DNA of 64,000 nucleotides from GWE2-40-63 sp050179685 (lineage in GTDB: Bacteria > Bacteroidota > Bacteroidia > Bacteroidales > SZUA-534). Under the pieces are notes generated by a model. That model was not told the DNA's origin. It was given only the letters and a program-made list of their open reading frames with translations, and did not search any database. A program made the position numbers and the translations under genes. Positions 62,401 to 64,000 of this stretch are shown here, piece after piece (the stretch's first letter is position 1; each line of letters begins with the position of its first letter). The stretch lies in contig JBFXEW010000011.1 in the NCBI GenBank assembly GCA_050179685.1, forward strand, positions 62,001 to 126,000, written 5' to 3'.

Positions 62401-62680
62401 GTTCTCCGATTTATTTATCCAGGAAGGCAGTTACCTACGAATCAGCAACCTGACTTTGGGTTACGATCTGGCACAAAAAATAAAACTCGAAAACTTCAGT
62501 CAGTGCCGCATCTATGCATCGGTTCAGAACCTATATACCTTTACAGCCTACGACGGTATGGACCCTGAAGTAGGTTATGGATTCGACAACGGAGCAACCG
62601 ATAAATTCTCGTCGGGAATCGATTTGGGCTTTTATCCGCGCCCACGTACGGTGTTGGTAGGAGTAAGTGTTAAATTTTAA
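59495..62680 (+). CDS. SusC/RagA family TonB-dependent transporter
   Basis: The start chosen is ATG 59495 (MKNMLTQLF), which gives a normal signal peptide ending AAQAQ; ATG 59462 is in frame. About 1061 residues. Residues 40-125 form the CarboxypepD_reg-like domain (VSGTITDSNGDPLIGANL). A TonB-box-like segment DELVVIGYG follows, then the plug (RGLGTVGNAGPLYIVDG, SAAIYGSQSANGVILITTK) and the barrel, ending in an aromatic Phe (VLVGVSVKF). There is no STN domain, so the gene is unlikely to be controlled by an anti-sigma pair. It imports oligosaccharides with its SusD partner. Confidence 0.97.
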   Translation: MKNMLTQLFSTLQHPKSMIRLMLVVFLLSSAFAAQAQTGKVSGTITDSNGDPLIGANLILKGTTLGTITDFEAKFILDGLPLGNQILVASFIGFKITELEVSIVENQTTTVNIVLEEDITSLDELVVIGYGVQKKKLSTGATAQVKGEDLAKRNTTDALQAMQGQTPGVSITSTSGQPGEGARVTIRGLGTVGNAGPLYIVDGVQTGDINYLNNSDIESIDVLKDAASAAIYGSQSANGVILITTKQGKKGKSQLTFDAYYGVQNRAKSIDLLDANQYAQIMNEQHLNSGGTVSNMPFAYMPEYTAKGAANTNWLNEMFVSNAITQNYNLGVSGGSEQTAYSLSINYTGQEGVVGGKTNSNYERYGARFNSENALYDGIIKVGQHLTFTYTKKNGIGVGDQYGNTLRGAFNSSPIRPMYDNEGNFFNAYDNTILDQNGNPYWNDAEAHPYASMVLTNQNLTNTQKLIGDVYMIIEPVENLKFRSSVSLDYFSEDYRSYTPEYRLSLYSFANNDKVSQSMSKGHALSFDNTLSYSKNFGNHKLDAMLGMWMQRYKGVWMNAENSHLGFNDFYHAYLSNATNNEAVYMSMGGAPNENTMHSYFGRIQYNYNETYLFNATLRADGSSRFAAGNQWGSFPSFSAGWVISNEAFMEPVTHLVNFMKLRASWGRVGNQNIGDFQYLAPIQFTQATYNFGSVEGTSTNGAFPKRLSNPELKWETSEQLNLGFDSRYLNSNLSFTFDWYRKMTKDWLLIVPVLATAGTDAPFVNGGNVINSGVELVLSYQNRIGDFSYSISANGAYNKNEVQDIPTDDGIIHGATNTLYNNSSEFYRAESGHPIGFFWGYQTDGLFQNTAEILEYQATYGKTLQSNPKPGDVRYVDQNNDQKIDENDKNNLGDPNPDFTYGLNLAFNYKAIDFGLFVNGVLGNQIVQSYRNHTDKYANYTSVIMDRWYGEGTSDRIPRVTNSNINYQFSDLFIQEGSYLRISNLTLGYDLAQKIKLENFSQCRIYASVQNLYTFTAYDGMDPEVGYGFDNGATDKFSSGIDLGFYPRPRTVLVGVSVKF

Positions 62681-62692
62681 AAAACAGCAGCA

Positions 62693-64000
62693 ATGAAAAT
62701 ATTTCGTAATCTATCATTTATTGGTTTGGCCTTGCTCCTGGGAGCCTGTGCTGAAGATTTCTTAACCACTGAGCCCATTACCGAAAAAACCGATGGAAAT
62801 TATTATTCCTCGCCCGAAGAGGCAAACGAAGCACTGGTGGGTTGTTACGACGCTTTACAGCTTATTTGGTCAGGAACAGGAGTGGCCATGCCAGTGGCTG
62901 CCGATGTTATGTCCGATCTTTGTTTTGGAGGAACCGGAGCCGGTGATGGCGATGGGTATCCCATGCTCGATGAATTCGATCAGGGCCGTTCTCCGGGCGA
63001 TTTAAACATGTTCGAAGGCAATTGGATAAACTATTACAAAGGAATTTTCCGTTGCAATACCCTTATTTTAAAGTTAGACCAGGTAACATGGGGAGATCAG
63101 GAAGATTTACGTGCAAGCATAGAAGCTGAAGCTCGTTTTTTACGTGCCTTTTTCTATTTCGACATGGTGCGCATGTTCGGTAATATCCCTTTGTTAACCG
63201 AACCCAGTAGTGAAAACATTCCTCAAGCCGAACCCGATGAGGTATATGCCGTAATCGCTAACGATTTACTCTTTGCTGTCGAAAACGGCAGCGACACGCC
63301 TTATGGAACAATGGTTGATAGTGATTATGGACATGCTAATAAATGGGCTGCCCAGGCTTTGCTGGCTCGGGTGTACCTGTATTACACCGGCTATTACAAC
63401 CAAACCGATTTACTTGGGCTGGTTTCCCAAACCGAAGTGCTGGCTCATTTAGAGGATCTTATACTGAACAGTGGTCACGATTTGATTGAAAACTATGCCG
63501 ACCTTTGGCCTGCTGCAGCTACTTACGAAGCGGGACAAAACAGCATACCCATTGACGAGGCTTCTTATGCGGGCGAAACCAATAAAGAGGTGGTTTTTGC
63601 CATTAAATACACGTATACCAGCGATTACAATGGCAATACCGATGGCAATCACTGGTTGGTAATGAATGGGCTGCGCAAAATGACCTGGCCTGCAAGTGGC
63701 TATGGCGACGGATGGGGCGCATGTACCGTACCTGCTGAATTTTATAGCACCTGGCCTGCCGGCGATACCCGGCGCGAAGCTTCCATTATGGCTATTGCCG
63801 AAGAAGGAATTAATTACACACAAATAAAAGATGTAAAAGAATATACCGGCTATTTTACCAAAAAGTATGTCCCAACCTGCGATGCCAGCGGAAATAGCAA
63901 TGCCATGAACAACGGTGCTGTCGATTTTATGATTGGCCAATATCAGGACTTTTTTAGCATCCGCTTTGCCGATGTATTGCTGATGGCAGCCGAACTGGGC
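62693..64000 (+). CDS. SusD/RagB family glycan-binding lipoprotein, cut by window edge
   Basis: Starts 12 bases after susC and stays open for 436 codons to the window end; the family length is about 500-560. The lipobox LLGACAEDFL puts Cys at residue 19. SusD_N features include YYSSPEEANEALVGCYDALQ and RCNTLILKLDQV; the TPR-containing part has RFLRAFFYFDMVRMFGNIPL. It is the surface glycan-binding lid of SusC. The C-terminal binding loop is outside the window. The substrate is inferred to be xyloglucan oligosaccharides from the divergent glycosidases. Confidence 0.95.
   Translation, partial: MKIFRNLSFIGLALLLGACAEDFLTTEPITEKTDGNYYSSPEEANEALVGCYDALQLIWSGTGVAMPVAADVMSDLCFGGTGAGDGDGYPMLDEFDQGRSPGDLNMFEGNWINYYKGIFRCNTLILKLDQVTWGDQEDLRASIEAEARFLRAFFYFDMVRMFGNIPLLTEPSSENIPQAEPDEVYAVIANDLLFAVENGSDTPYGTMVDSDYGHANKWAAQALLARVYLYYTGYYNQTDLLGLVSQTEVLAHLEDLILNSGHDLIENYADLWPAAATYEAGQNSIPIDEASYAGETNKEVVFAIKYTYTSDYNGNTDGNHWLVMNGLRKMTWPASGYGDGWGACTVPAEFYSTWPAGDTRREASIMAIAEEGINYTQIKDVKEYTGYFTKKYVPTCDASGNSNAMNNGAVDFMIGQYQDFFSIRFADVLLMAAELG

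Noticed and set aside
1..64000. CRISPR array or rRNA genes
   Set aside because: No regularly spaced direct repeats with unique spacers and no conserved rRNA sequence were seen; the repeats found are palindromic or tandem without spacers.

Overview
The window reads as a chromosomal segment of a Bacteroidota bacterium, most likely a polysaccharide-degrading member of the Marinilabiliales/Prolixibacteraceae type. The signs are a SusC/SusD pair with a glycoside hydrolase locus, a type IX secretion C-terminal tail, many lipoprotein signals, weak Shine-Dalgarno sequences, several TAnnTTTG-type -7 boxes and four-helix-bundle (S23-like) genes. Family calls come from reading motifs in the translated sequence; no database search was run.

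Layout. (1) 1-3299: the end-truncated gene of a very large protein, probably PPi-type PEP carboxykinase, on the minus strand. (2) 3.8-7.5 kb: sufBCD, the Fe-S scaffold complex. (3) 7.7-10.8 kb: a secreted DUF4369-thioredoxin-caspase-caspase protein whose first caspase domain has lost its catalytic Cys. (4) 11-13 kb: mtnA plus a class II aldolase, then a CAT-anticodon tRNA flanked by partial copies of itself. (5) 13.2-16.8 kb: an AraC regulator heading yceI, pirin, doxX and a LigB/YgiD-type dioxygenase. (6) 16.9-20.7 kb: a repeat-rich T9SS cargo protein and an MscS channel. (7) 20.9-27.2 kb: an XRE-cupin regulator, an atypical lysine-2,3-aminomutase-like radical SAM enzyme, a two-subunit CoA-transferase, a class III aminotransferase and a PcaF-like thiolase. 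This is a coherent but unfamiliar amino-acid degradation operon. (8) 27.4-31 kb: sufS, sufE, a SufT-like gene and a second, lipoprotein caspase. (9) 31-32.1 kb: a non-coding block of palindromes with two direct repeats and inverted ends. (10) 32.4-42 kb: an HU-like protein and a tripartite MacB-type exporter with one ATPase and four permeases in a B-A-B-A pattern. (11) 42.3 kb to the end: a xyloglucan-type utilisation locus with GH31, GH9, GH97, GH95, GH2, GH5 and GH31, divergent from susC and a partial susD.

How the parts may work together. The two suf segments together encode a full SUF machine (BCD plus S, E, T) but lie 20 kb apart, and each is followed by a caspase gene with closely related catalytic domains. 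In the XyGUL, SusC/D bind and import oligosaccharides released by the BACON-GH5 and perhaps GH9. The periplasmic GH95, GH2 and GH31 enzymes then remove fucose, galactose and xylose.

The strongest candidates for something undescribed are the aminomutase/aminotransferase/CoA-transferase/thiolase pathway, the thioredoxin-caspase fusion with a pseudo-caspase domain, and the palindrome-rich non-coding block.
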